Assembly (NCBI GenBank): GCA_947372535.1
Contig: CANBUA010000043.1
Coordinates: 1 to 22,669, forward strand
DNA from: Burkholderiales bacterium
Lineage (GTDB): Bacteria > Pseudomonadota > Gammaproteobacteria > Burkholderiales > Burkholderiaceae
DNA: 22,669 nt
Direction of reading: 5' to 3'
Shown: positions 7,671 through 15,846 of the stretch, in pieces
How positions within the stretch are numbered: position 1 is the stretch's first letter
Layout of the letters: every line of letters starts with the position of its first letter
Program-made: the position numbers and the translations under genes
Notes under the pieces: generated by a model
The model's database searches: none
What the model was told of the DNA's origin: nothing
What the model saw: only the letters and a program-made list of their open reading frames with translations

Positions 7671-8330
7671 CTACAAAGGTGGGTTGGCCGCGCCAAGGAA
7701 ACGCGCCAGCCACACCGTGTGCCGGCCACAAGTCGGGTCTTCGGGCACAAAGGCCACCACCTCGAAGCCGTGCACCCCCAGCAGCGCGCGGTATTCATTG
7801 GGCGACAGGCTGGCGTGGAACAGGGGCTCGCCTTCGAAGTCGCCAATGGCCTCGCCTTCCGCCGGGCCGCTGGTGAACATCAGCATCGCGCCGGGGGCCG
7901 CGTGGGCCCCGAACACGGCAAACATCGCCCGCTGGGCCTCGGGGCTGAGGTGGAAGAAGCTGTTCCAGGCCAGCAGGCCCGCAAAGCGCCGGCCCAGGTG
8001 CAGGCTGCGCATGTCGGCCTGCACCCAGGTCTGATCAGGCTGCAGGCGGCGGGCATGGGCCAGCATCGCGGCCGAGCTGTCCACGCCCGTGACGCACAAG
8101 CCCTGTTGGGCCAGCCATTGCGCGATGGGCTGGCCGGTGCCACAGCCGATGTCCAGCACCTCGGCGCCAGCAGGGAAGCCCGCCTGCACGCCCGCCACAA
8201 ATCGGCCCAGCCAGGCGGCCTCTTGCGTAGCCTGGGCGTTGCGGCGGCCCAGCCAGGTGTCGGCGTGGCGCTCGTACAGGCCGATGATGGTGTCGGCGAG
8301 CGGGTTGAGCGGGGGCACGCGCCAGATCAC
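7671..8330 (-). CDS. Class I SAM-dependent methyltransferase
   Basis: A 219-residue protein expected to transfer a methyl group from S-adenosylmethionine to an unknown acceptor. The glycine-rich SAM-binding motif VLDIGCGTGQPIAQWL lies near residues 60-75, followed by VTGVDSSAAMLAHA (the acidic residue that contacts the ribose of SAM) and WVQADMRSL. LLAWNSFFHLSPEAQRAM corresponds to the motif IV-V region. The likely start is GTG at 8330, whose last bases form a GTGA overlap with the stop of the preceding M48 gene, indicating coupled translation; a second GTG at 8318 is possible. The N-terminus (NPLADTIIGLYERHADTW) is typical of small soluble methyltransferases. The substrate cannot be told from the sequence. 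Confidence 0.86.
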   Translation of the reverse strand: MIWRVPPLNPLADTIIGLYERHADTWLGRRNAQATQEAAWLGRFVAGVQAGFPAGAEVLDIGCGTGQPIAQWLAQQGLCVTGVDSSAAMLAHARRLQPDQTWVQADMRSLHLGRRFAGLLAWNSFFHLSPEAQRAMFAVFGAHAAPGAMLMFTSGPAEGEAIGDFEGEPLFHASLSPNEYRALLGVHGFEVVAFVPEDPTCGRHTVWLARFLGAANPPL

Positions 8331-9529
8331 TTCAGGTTGGGGTTGGCCTGGCAGGGCTGCGGCAGTTGCGAGGGCCTGAGCCGCTCGCCGTTGGTGCAAC
8401 GCCAGATCAGGTGCTTGTCTTCGCCCATCGAGGGCACCAGCAGCAAGTCGCCTTGGGGCAGAGCAACCGTCAGCACCATGTTCTTCGGGTTCAGGCTCAG
8501 CGCCGACTGGTCACGCAGGCGATCAGGCAAGCCCGCTGCGGCCAGCGTCTCCGGCACCTTCTGGTTCTGTTCGACGTAGCGCCCCAGTGCATCTTCCATG
8601 GGGCCCACCTCCTTCAACACGACGGTGATCCGGGCCTTGGTGACGTAGTCCTGGTAGGCCGGGATGGCCACGGCCGCGATCACGCCCACCATGTAGACCA
8701 GGATGAGCACGCCGGCCCCACCGCCCAGGCGGCCCGCGTAGGGCACGACGGCCGCCAGCAGGAAGGCCAGCGGGTTGCGCCGGGGGATGGCCCCCTCGTT
8801 GTTCATCACGCGGGCCACGCGCTTGATCAGCCACGGATAGGCCGCGGTCAGCTCATGGAAGGCCGCCCAGAAGCCGCTGGCGTAGGGCAGTTGCGTCTGC
8901 TGATAGGCCTGCAGGTTGATGCCCTGCCAGCGCTTCGAACCGGCCGCCAAGGCGGCCAGGGCCTGGGCGGCGGCCGCGGGCGACTGGCTGCAGGCGCGGC
9001 CATGCAGATCGCAGGTGGATTCACGGGCACGGGAATAGGCGCCGCCCAGCAGCGGCAGCCACAACACTGGCCAGCGCAGGAACTGGCCGCGCAGATGCTT
9101 CATGCGCAGGTGGCCCAGTTCATGCCCGATGTAGAACTGCACGCCGTCGGGGTGCGCCGCCATGGCATCGGCCACCTCGGAGAACAGCACCACGAACTCA
9201 TGGCCCAGGAACTTGGTGGCAAAGGCATTGAGCGCGCCCTGGCCGTTGAGCACGAAGGCCTGGGGCCGCTTGGTGATGCCCAAGCGGGTGCAGCAGTGTT
9301 CAAACTGCGCGTACAGATCCGGGAACTGCTGGGGTGACAGCTCCACGCCATTGCCGCGGATGTGGGCGATGAGCGCGGACTGCGCAAAGGCATAAGCCAG
9401 AAAGCCGATCAGCAGGCCGATCAGCAAGCCGCCCATGGTGCCGATGAGCAAGCCCAGCCACACGATGACGCCCAGAACCAAAGTGATGCGCCCAAGCGTG
9501 CGCTCCTTGGGGTAAACCAAGTCGTTCAA
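8327..9529 (-). CDS. M48 family metallopeptidase fused to a pilin-like segment
   Basis: A 400-residue membrane zinc peptidase. Two hydrophobic helices lie at about residues 13-52, followed by the catalytic domain with the zinc motif HELGH at residues 136-140 and a probable third ligand Glu at 170 in ARESTCDLHG, the pattern of the M48 family. From about residue 270 a hydrophobic helix reads VYMVGVIAAVAIPAYQDYV, which closely resembles the N-terminal helix of type IV pilins, and is followed by TKARITVVLKEVGPMEDAL and a pilin-like C-terminal part. The usual prepilin cleavage signature before the helix (Gly then Phe and Glu5) is missing, so it is unlikely to be processed and assembled as a pilin. 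The start is an unusual TTG at 9529, but GGGAG six bases upstream supports it. It leads an operon with the methyltransferase and the DUF2185 gene. Confidence 0.85.
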   Translation of the reverse strand: MNDLVYPKERTLGRITLVLGVIVWLGLLIGTMGGLLIGLLIGFLAYAFAQSALIAHIRGNGVELSPQQFPDLYAQFEHCCTRLGITKRPQAFVLNGQGALNAFATKFLGHEFVVLFSEVADAMAAHPDGVQFYIGHELGHLRMKHLRGQFLRWPVLWLPLLGGAYSRARESTCDLHGRACSQSPAAAAQALAALAAGSKRWQGINLQAYQQTQLPYASGFWAAFHELTAAYPWLIKRVARVMNNEGAIPRRNPLAFLLAAVVPYAGRLGGGAGVLILVYMVGVIAAVAIPAYQDYVTKARITVVLKEVGPMEDALGRYVEQNQKVPETLAAAGLPDRLRDQSALSLNPKNMVLTVALPQGDLLLVPSMGEDKHLIWRCTNGERLRPSQLPQPCQANPNLK

Positions 9530-9598
9530 TGTCTTCTCCCTGATGGATGTGAGTTGGATGTGGATTTCTACTGTAACGGCAAGTGCTGGCAGCGCCCG

Positions 9599-10027
9599 TC
9601 AGGTCGACGCTGGAGGTGGCTGCACGAACCCTTCCGGGTACTGGGGCAAGCCATCATCCAGCGGCCACCAGCTGGCCTTGGACGCCACAAAGGCATGAAA
9701 GCCCAGCCTGGCTTGAACAGGCTCGGCCAGCAAGCCGGCGCGGATGCGCACCACGCCCGGCAGCGAGGCCCGTTCGCTGAAGATGGGCGAGCCGCAGACC
9801 GAGCAGAAGGCCCGCACCTTGCCTGGAGACGATTCATAGCGCCGCAGCAGGTTCAGTCCCGAGGTGAAGTTCAGGGCCGTGGCCTCGACAGGAATGTTCG
9901 TCGCAAACGGCCCGCCCTGGGCCTGACGGCATTGCGCGCAATGGCAGACCTGGATGGGCGCCAGTTCTCCGGCAATCGTGAAGCGGATGCCTTGACACAG
10001 GCAAGCGCCGTGGTGTTGGTGGGTCAT
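9599..10027 (-). CDS. GFA / CENP-V family zinc protein
   Basis: A 142-residue protein of the family that includes glutathione-dependent formaldehyde-activating enzyme and CENP-V domains. The zinc-binding cysteines are visible: GACLCQGIRF near residues 8-16, CHCAQCRQAQGGPF near 28-41 and FCSVCGSPIF near 74-83. The C-terminal part (FHAFVASKASWWPLDD) also matches the family. Many members are not formaldehyde-linked, so the reaction is uncertain. The start ATG at 10027 lacks a clear ribosome site; a 16-base palindrome lies 13 bases upstream. It is divergent from the lipoprotein gene at 10142 and only 69 bases upstream of the M48 gene, which has its own strong ribosome site. Confidence 0.88.
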   Translation of the reverse strand: MTHQHHGACLCQGIRFTIAGELAPIQVCHCAQCRQAQGGPFATNIPVEATALNFTSGLNLLRRYESSPGKVRAFCSVCGSPIFSERASLPGVVRIRAGLLAEPVQARLGFHAFVASKASWWPLDDGLPQYPEGFVQPPPAST

Positions 10028-10040
10028 GGTGAAGATGGGC

Positions 10041-10056
10041 CAAATTGATCAATTTG
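10041..10056. promoter_or_regulatory. 16-base perfect palindrome between divergent genes
   Basis: CAAATTGATCAATTTG is its own reverse complement over all 16 bases and stands out as an A/T-rich island in G/C-rich surroundings. It lies in the 114-base gap between the divergent genes starting at 10027 and 10142, 13 bases before the first. The symmetry and place suit an operator for a dimeric repressor; no regulator gene lies beside it. Confidence 0.5.
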
Positions 10057-10141
10057 TTCGCCCTTTCATCATCCCTGAAGTTCTTTAGCCTTTTGGTGCA
10101 AAGGGCTGCGGGTGTCCGCGGCCCAACACTCAGGGGAACCC

Positions 10142-11065
10142 ATGTCCATCCGGAACAGAACGGCGCTCGCGGCCGCCATTTGCGCCATCGTTTCAGCGTG
10201 CGGCGGTGGCAGCGACAAAAAGGACTTCACCACCACACCGGCAGAGATCGCATCCCACTTTTCGATCGACCCGGCTTCGGTCACCGTCAGCCACGCGACA
10301 GTGACCACGCCCATGACGCAATTCACCAACTGCAACCGCACAAGTGGCAGCTACGACGTCCTGGAAACGCCCAACACCATCGTCTACAACGCGGACACGG
10401 TGAGCGCCACCGATCTGGACAATGCTGCGCGCTACACCGAAGCAGCCATCGTGACCCACAGGACAACGTTCGGGCTGAGTGGCACGGTGGGCCTGGATGG
10501 CACCAACAAGATCAGGGTGTGTGTCACCAATCTGCACGTCGGCGGTGAAGCCCGCGTGAATGATTTTCTCGTCGAGATCAACACGTATCCCGACAAGAAC
10601 GCCATCCTGGCCAGCCTCATCAAGCATGAATTGATGCACGCTGTGGAGCGCATTGCATTGGGGTGCTCGACGTACTACGCCTTCGAGGCATGGATGATGG
10701 AGGGCATGGCCCTGCACGAAGGCTGGCAAGACCTGCCCAAGAAGTCAGACCTGAGCAGCCTGCAGGCCTTGTTCACAAATGGCGCCGTGCCCATGGACGA
10801 CACCTACGCGCTTGTCCGATTGAATCTGGCGAAATACCCCGCCTATCGTCTGGCCTACGACACCATGCTTGGTGAGCTGGGGAAGACCGATGTCGACATC
10901 TACAACTTCTTGAAGGCGTATCACTCGCAACATGGTTGCCCAAGCGGCGACTCGACATCCAACTGGAAGACCGAATTCGATGCCTACTTCCCCGGCGCCA
11001 ACCTGCGCGGCACAGGCGCCCTGGGTTCGGGCTTCTGGAGCGCGGCGGTCAAATACGCGCAGTAG
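10142..11065 (+). CDS. Lipoprotein with HExxH zinc-metallopeptidase motif
   Basis: A 307-residue putative secreted lipoprotein. ATG 10142 has AGGGGA four bases upstream. The first 20 residues form a lipoprotein signal ending in IVSAC, with Cys20 as the likely lipidated residue, followed by a short Gly/Ser linker. The zinc motif HELMH is at residues 162-166, and WMMEGMA with Glu187 gives a plausible third ligand, the gluzincin arrangement. Cysteines at 64, 127 and 175 and near the C-terminus may form disulfides in the periplasm. I do not recognise a named peptidase family; it could be an inactive relative, although the visible motif residues are intact. The gene is followed closely (16 bases) by the convergent small lipoprotein gene. 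Confidence 0.78.
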   Translation: MSIRNRTALAAAICAIVSACGGGSDKKDFTTTPAEIASHFSIDPASVTVSHATVTTPMTQFTNCNRTSGSYDVLETPNTIVYNADTVSATDLDNAARYTEAAIVTHRTTFGLSGTVGLDGTNKIRVCVTNLHVGGEARVNDFLVEINTYPDKNAILASLIKHELMHAVERIALGCSTYYAFEAWMMEGMALHEGWQDLPKKSDLSSLQALFTNGAVPMDDTYALVRLNLAKYPAYRLAYDTMLGELGKTDVDIYNFLKAYHSQHGCPSGDSTSNWKTEFDAYFPGANLRGTGALGSGFWSAAVKYAQ

Positions 11066-11081
11066 ATCGCCCCATGGCGCC

Positions 11082-11381
11082 TCAGTTCTGCCGGCTGCAA
11101 CGCCCCTGCTTTTCAAACCAGTAGGCCACATTGCCCACCACCACGATGCTGCCCGACACCACGGCGCTGGCTACCGCCGTGGCCCCGATGAAGACCAGCA
11201 TGGCGCCGCACTCCTGGCCGCGGCAACTGGCGATGGCGCCCACCTGCACGGCTTGCAGTTCCAGATGCCGCGCGCTGATGTGGCAATCGCGGTCGTAGAC
11301 CTCGGTGCTCACGGGCACCATCAGGCAGCCCGGCAAGCAGGCCAGCAGGATGAGCCCTGGCAACAAAGTCGGCTTGTCCAT
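11082..11381 (-). CDS. Small conserved lipoprotein
   Basis: A 99-residue putative lipoprotein. ATG 11381 has GGAGG six bases upstream; the longer open frame to 11582 is not used. The signal LLPGLILLACLPGC ends in a clear lipobox, giving a mature chain of about 80 residues. It contains VYDRDCHISARHLELQAVQ, SCRGQEC and a hydrophobic segment AMLVFIGATAVASAVVSGSIVVVGNVAYW long enough to span the membrane, ending in EKQGRC. The paired cysteines may form disulfides. It resembles a conserved hypothetical lipoprotein of Burkholderiales that I recall; function unknown. It is divergent from the chemoreceptor gene at 11572. Confidence 0.78.
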   Translation of the reverse strand: MDKPTLLPGLILLACLPGCLMVPVSTEVYDRDCHISARHLELQAVQVGAIASCRGQECGAMLVFIGATAVASAVVSGSIVVVGNVAYWFEKQGRCSRQN

Positions 11382-11426
11382 CTTCCACCTCCCATATGGC
11401 GAAAACACTTTACAGCGACAAGTCGT

Positions 11427-11432
11427 GACAAT
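11427..11432 (+). promoter_or_regulatory. Possible -10 box (GACAAT) upstream of the first chemoreceptor
   Basis: GACAAT here matches the box that recurs before other genes in this window, but it is 139 bases before the GTG start and no good -35 is seen. A 14-base palindrome, TTCGGCCGGCCGAA at 11481-11494, lies between the box and the gene. Confidence 0.25.
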
Positions 11433-11571
11433 TTGTTTCCTGCGGCACCACACGCTGCCAAGTAACCATTCAGCGCAGGCTTCGGCCGGCCGAAAAGCCA
11501 GGGGTAATGCGCGGATCCCAACGTCTGTTCCCCTCTCCCTGTCCGCGCATGGGTTCGCTGAAGGAAGTACC

Positions 11572-13131
11572 GTGTTGCTCAATTTGAAAATCGGCCAGAA
11601 GCTGGGCCTGGGTTTTGGCCTGTTGCTGGCCCTGCTGGCCGTGCTGGCCGGCGCTTCAGCCCTGCAGATGAGCCGCCTTGCAGACGATTCGGACTATTTC
11701 GCCATCAACCTGGTGCCGTCTTACGAAGTGCAGAACACCATTGCCCTGGGACTGAACTCCTTGCGGCGCTATGAATTCCGGCACGTCATGGTGAGCGACG
11801 CCGAAGGCAAACGGCAAACCGAAGCCAACATCGACAAGACCAGAAAGCTCATGGCGACCGCGTTTGATCGCTACGAAAAGGAGCTGGTGTCCGACGACGA
11901 AGACCTCCGGGACCTGAAAGCCGCACGCAGCCTGGTGGGCGCTTATGAAGCGCAAATGGACCTGGTCCGTGAGGTTTCTCACCAAGGCATCGACAACTCC
12001 GAGCAAAAGGCCGTGGCCGACGTGATGATCTTGGGCCCATCCTTCCAGGCCTTTGGCGCCGCGGAAGCGGCTGTGCGCACCTGGTGGGACTACAACGTCA
12101 AGCTGGCCCGACAGCAGACGGTCGACTCCCGCAGCACCTACAACACGGCCAAGATCACCATGTTGACCCTGGTGCTCGTGGCCTTTGGCCTGGGCATCGG
12201 CGCGGCCGTGGCCATCACCCGATCCATCGTCCTCCCGCTCCAGCAGGCCGTGCACATCGCGACCACGGTGGCCCAGGGCGATCTGAGCTCGCACATCGAA
12301 GTGAAAGGCCGGGACGAGACGGCCCAGCTGCTGGGCGCCCTGGTCCAGATGAATGACCGGCTGGCCGACATCGTGGGGCAGGTTCGTGCCGGCAGCGACA
12401 GCATCGCCACAGGCTCCAGCCAGATCGCCACGGGCAACGCCGACCTGAGCCAGCGCACCGAAGAGCAGGCCAGCAACCTGCAGCAGACCGCCGCCTCGAT
12501 GGAGCAGCTGGCCAGCACCGTGAACCTCAATGCCGACACGGCCAAGCACGCCAATCAACTGGCGGCGGGCGCGTCGGCAGCGGCCACCAAGGGCGGCCTG
12601 GTGGTGGCAGAGGTGGTGAACACCATGCAGGAGATCGCCTCCTCGTCCAAGAAGATCGCCGACATCATTGGCGTGATCGACGGCATCGCCTTCCAGACCA
12701 ACATCCTGGCGTTGAACGCCGCCGTGGAAGCCGCACGAGCCGGTGAACAGGGCCGCGGCTTTGCCGTGGTGGCCAGCGAGGTGCGCAGCCTGGCCAGCCG
12801 CTCGGCCGATGCCGCCAAGGAGATCAAGACCCTGATCAACGCCAGCGTGGAGCGTGTGGAAGTGGGCGCCCGGCAGGTCAATGAGGCCGGCCTGTCGGTG
12901 GGCGAGATCGTCAGCCAGGTCAAGCGCGTGAGCGACCTGATCAATGAGATCTCCAGCGCCACCTCGGAACAGACCTCGGGCATCGCCCAGGTGGGCAATG
13001 CGGTCAACCAGCTCGATCAGGTGACCCAGCAGAACGCCGCCCTGGTGGAAGAAAGCGCGGCCGCCGCAGAAAGCCTGCGCCACCAGGCCTCCAGGTTGAC
13101 CGAAGTGGTGGCGGTGTTCAAGTTGCGTTGA
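11572..13131 (+). CDS. Methyl-accepting chemotaxis protein
   Basis: A 519-residue transmembrane chemoreceptor. The GTG at 11572 is supported by AAGGA six bases upstream. A first membrane helix (residues 9-30) is followed by a periplasmic helical-bundle sensing domain (about 32-193), a second membrane helix (about 195-215, LTLVLVAFGLGIGAAVAI), a HAMP domain and the signalling domain. The highly conserved hairpin tip, [20 protein letters not shown] then [18 protein letters not shown], lies near residues 369-412 and binds CheA and CheW. Flanking Glu/Gln/Ala-rich helices would carry the methylation sites. There is no NWETF-type pentapeptide at the C-terminus, so CheR would need help from another receptor. 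The ligand cannot be predicted. Its last bases overlap the convergent AraC gene by 14 bases. Confidence 0.95.
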   Translation: MLLNLKIGQKLGLGFGLLLALLAVLAGASALQMSRLADDSDYFAINLVPSYEVQNTIALGLNSLRRYEFRHVMVSDAEGKRQTEANIDKTRKLMATAFDRYEKELVSDDEDLRDLKAARSLVGAYEAQMDLVREVSHQGIDNSEQKAVADVMILGPSFQAFGAAEAAVRTWWDYNVKLARQQTVDSRSTYNTAKITMLTLVLVAFGLGIGAAVAITRSIVLPLQQAVHIATTVAQGDLSSHIEVKGRDETAQLLGALVQMNDRLADIVGQVRAGSDSIATGSSQIATGNADLSQRTEEQASNLQQTAASMEQLASTVNLNADTAKHANQLAAGASAAATKGGLVVAEVVNTMQEIASSSKKIADIIGVIDGIAFQTNILALNAAVEAARAGEQGRGFAVVASEVRSLASRSADAAKEIKTLINASVERVEVGARQVNEAGLSVGEIVSQVKRVSDLINEISSATSEQTSGIAQVGNAVNQLDQVTQQNAALVEESAAAAESLRHQASRLTEVVAVFKLR

Positions 13132-14200
13132 GTGCCGCGCCGCCCGGGTCGGGCTGCGCCTGAAACGCGCTGGGGGTCAGCCCCGTCCACTGCTTGAAGG
13201 CACGGGTGAAGTTGGCCGGGTCGGCGTAGCCCAGCCGGGCCGCCACCTGTTGCACGTCCATGCCGGGCTGGCGCAACAAGGATTTGGCATCCCGCGCGCG
13301 GGCCCTGTGCTGCAGCATCAGGAATGTGACGCACTCGGCCTGCAGGTGCCGCCGCAACGTGCGTGGGCTCAGGTTCAGGCGTTGCGCCACCTCATCCAGG
13401 CTGGGGTAGCCTTGCTCGCGCCAGGCCAGCTGCTGTTGCACCTGGCTGGACACCGTGGAACCGTTCATCGCAAACCAGGCCGCTTCGCGCTCGCACTGCG
13501 CCACAGCCACCCTCAGGTTCACCGCGTTGGCCATGGGCATGGGCACATCCAGCAGGGCCAACGGAAAGCGGAACTGGTTGGCCGGCATGCCCCATTGCAC
13601 ACGGCCCAGGCGGGCGCGCACCTTGTCGGCATACCGGGGCGCGGCAAAATCAAACCAGATCTCGCAGGCGGGCAAGGCGGTCGACGGCATCACCATGGCA
13701 CTGCGGTAGAGGCTGGCCATGGTGGCCTCCAGCACGGTCGCACGGTCCACATCGGCCACCACCGGCAAGGTGTGGAACTCCAGCGCGCAGGCGTCACGGT
13801 CTTGATGCAGGGCCAGGGTCAGGCCCATGCCATACATCACCCAGAAGCGCTGGCACAGCCCCAGCGCATCGCGCAGCGTGGCACACGACAGAACGGCCAG
13901 GCCCAAGCTGCCGAACGAGGTGGGCGGCAAGCGCCAACCTTGCTCCAGACCAATGCCCACATCGCCCACCAGATCGCGCACAGCATGCACCAGCCGCTCG
14001 TAGCGCGGCATGTCCAGCACCTGGGCTGCCGCCAGATCGCGCGCACTCAGGCCAGCTCGGCGCAACACCTCCTGCACGGACGCGCCGTGCTCGGACACCA
14101 CCTCCAGATAGGTGTGCGCAAACACCACGGGCACCACCGTTTGAGGCGCCATGGAAGGATCGGTTCGATATCGAGGAGTTGGCGGAACGAGGGGCTTCAT
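13118..14200 (-). CDS. AraC family transcriptional regulator
   Basis: A transcription factor of about 360 residues (or 344 if the ATG at 14152 is used). Neither start has a clear ribosome site; 14152 (MAPQTVVPVVF) gives an N-terminus closer to the family norm. The N-terminal 200 residues match the arabinose-binding-like domain found in the branch of AraC regulators that includes the quorum-linked and catabolic regulators: AHTYLEVVSEHGASVQEVLRRAGL, then GLEQGWRLPPTSFGSLGLAVLSC. The C-terminal 100 residues hold two helix-turn-helix units, LDEVAQRLNLSPRTLRRHLQ and VQQVAARLGYADPANFTRAFKQWTG. It is divergent from the amidase gene at 14349, which is the natural candidate target. The gene tail overlaps the chemoreceptor gene. 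Confidence 0.9.
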   Translation of the reverse strand: MKPLVPPTPRYRTDPSMAPQTVVPVVFAHTYLEVVSEHGASVQEVLRRAGLSARDLAAAQVLDMPRYERLVHAVRDLVGDVGIGLEQGWRLPPTSFGSLGLAVLSCATLRDALGLCQRFWVMYGMGLTLALHQDRDACALEFHTLPVVADVDRATVLEATMASLYRSAMVMPSTALPACEIWFDFAAPRYADKVRARLGRVQWGMPANQFRFPLALLDVPMPMANAVNLRVAVAQCEREAAWFAMNGSTVSSQVQQQLAWREQGYPSLDEVAQRLNLSPRTLRRHLQAECVTFLMLQHRARARDAKSLLRQPGMDVQQVAARLGYADPANFTRAFKQWTGLTPSAFQAQPDPGGAALNAT

Positions 14201-14348
14201 GGCGGCATGCTGACCCGCGCGATGATAGACGGCGCCGCCAGGTTGTGGCCTGAAATGACAAGCATTTCGTCCACCGCCGGCCTCACGCCCGCGGCGCTTC
14301 GTGTCCACAATGGCCGCCATCCCCCGCCCCGCCTGCCAAGCCCACACC

Positions 14349-15839
14349 ATGACACCGTCCACCACCTACCTCAGTGCCACCCAATGGATGCAGGCCCTGC
14401 GCACCGGCCAGGTCAGCGCACGCGAAGCGCTGGAATTGCACATCGCCCGCGTCGATGCGCTCAACCCCAAACTCAATGCCGTGGTGGCCCTGAACCTGGA
14501 AGGCGCCCGGCAACGCGCCGACGAGGCCGACCAGGCACGCCAGCGCGGTGAAGACTGGGGCCCCTTGCACGGCTTGCCCATGACCATCAAGGACACCTGG
14601 GAAGTACCGGGCATGCCCTGCACAGCCGGTGCCGTTCAATACAAGGCCCATCGCCCTCGGCAAGCGGCATGGGCCGTGCAGCGCCTGCGGAATGCGGGCG
14701 CCGTGGTCTTCGGCAAGACCAATGTGCCGTTTCAGGCCATGGACATCCAGTCTTTCAACGAGGTGTATGGCACCACCCACAACCCCTGGGATCAGAAGCT
14801 CACGCCCGGCGGCTCATCGGGCGGTGCAGCCGCGGCCCTGGCAGCGGGCATGACGCCGCTGGAGCTGGGCAGCGACGTCGGCGGCTCGATCCGCATCCCG
14901 GCGCACTTTTGCGGGGTGTATGGCCACAAGTCCACCTACGGGCTCATCCCCATGCGCGGGCACATCCCGGGCGAGCCCGGCACCCTGTCCGAGCCGCCCC
15001 TGTGCGTGGCCGGGCCCCTGGCCCGTTCGGCAGAAGACCTTCGCCTCGTGCTGGACCTGCTGGCCGGCCCCACGCCCGATCACCAAGGTGGCTGGCAAGT
15101 GGCCCTGCCCAAGGCCAGGCACGACAAGCTGGCGACCTTCCGCGTGCTGATGTGGATCGATGACTCGGACTGCCCCATTGATTCACGCATGACGGCCGTG
15201 TACCGGCAGCTGGGCCAGCGGCTGGAAGCGGCCGGTGCACAGGTGAGCTGGGGCTCGCCTTTGGGCATGGGGCTCAAGGACTTCTACCCCTGCTACACCG
15301 CGCAGATGGGTTGCCTGCTGGGCGCCGTGCTGAGCAGCGCAGACCGCCGACGCATGGGCATGGTCAGCCCGTTCGGCAAGCGCACGGCAGGGCTGCTCAA
15401 ATCTCTGGGCCAGGTGGTCAGCCTGCCCAAGCACGTGGACCGCTTTGTGGCCGGCCTGAACATGGGCCATGGCGACTGGCTGGCCCTGGCCGAGGAGGGT
15501 CTGCGCTTGCGCGAAGCCTTCGAAGCCGCCTTCACCACCCATGACGTGATCCTGGCCCCGCCCACCCTGGGCACGGCCTTCCCCCATGACCACGGCTTGT
15601 TCGCCAATCGCAAGTTGAAGGTCGATGGCCAGACACGCCACTACGGCGACCAGATGATGTGGATCGCCCCCGCCACCCTCATGGGCCTGCCGGCCACCTC
15701 GGCGCCCGTAGGGCCCACGGCCGATGGCGCGCCGGTGAACGTGCAGATCATTGGCGCGCCCTACGCCGACAAGACCACCATCGCCTTCGCGGCCCTGCTG
15801 AGCACGGTGCAAGGTGGCTTTGTCGCGCCGCCCTGCTGA
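14349..15839 (+). CDS. Amidase signature family enzyme
   Basis: A 496-residue soluble amide hydrolase. The Ser-cisSer-Lys triad is complete: Lys81 in GLPMTIKD, Ser156 in PGGSSGG and nucleophile Ser180 in [12 protein letters not shown]. The whole signature region from about 70 to 190 is well conserved, and the C-terminal half ([25 protein letters not shown]) is typical of the family. The substrate is not determined by the signature; family members act on indoleacetamide, short amides, Glu-tRNA and others. I chose ATG 14349; the ribosome site is poor, and an in-frame ATG at 14310 would add 13 residues. A CACAAT box is at 14306-14311. No GatB or GatC gene lies nearby, so the tRNA amidotransferase role is unlikely. 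It may be controlled by the divergent AraC gene. Confidence 0.92.
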   Translation: MTPSTTYLSATQWMQALRTGQVSAREALELHIARVDALNPKLNAVVALNLEGARQRADEADQARQRGEDWGPLHGLPMTIKDTWEVPGMPCTAGAVQYKAHRPRQAAWAVQRLRNAGAVVFGKTNVPFQAMDIQSFNEVYGTTHNPWDQKLTPGGSSGGAAAALAAGMTPLELGSDVGGSIRIPAHFCGVYGHKSTYGLIPMRGHIPGEPGTLSEPPLCVAGPLARSAEDLRLVLDLLAGPTPDHQGGWQVALPKARHDKLATFRVLMWIDDSDCPIDSRMTAVYRQLGQRLEAAGAQVSWGSPLGMGLKDFYPCYTAQMGCLLGAVLSSADRRRMGMVSPFGKRTAGLLKSLGQVVSLPKHVDRFVAGLNMGHGDWLALAEEGLRLREAFEAAFTTHDVILAPPTLGTAFPHDHGLFANRKLKVDGQTRHYGDQMMWIAPATLMGLPATSAPVGPTADGAPVNVQIIGAPYADKTTIAFAALLSTVQGGFVAPPC

Positions 15840-15846
15840 TCGCCCC

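Noticed and set aside
8366..9337. A 323-residue plus-strand open frame under the M48 gene
   Set aside because: Antisense shadow; the minus strand encodes a clear HELGH peptidase.
11656..13083. A 475-residue minus-strand open frame under the first chemoreceptor
   Set aside because: Antisense shadow of a textbook chemoreceptor, rich in His and Gly with no recognisable motif.
14201..14348. AraC binding sites between the divergent genes
   Set aside because: I looked for direct repeats of the kind bound by AraC regulators and saw none clear enough to report.
13250..14551. A 433-residue plus-strand open frame across the AraC gene
   Set aside because: Antisense shadow of the AraC regulator; His/Gln/Arg-rich with no domain.
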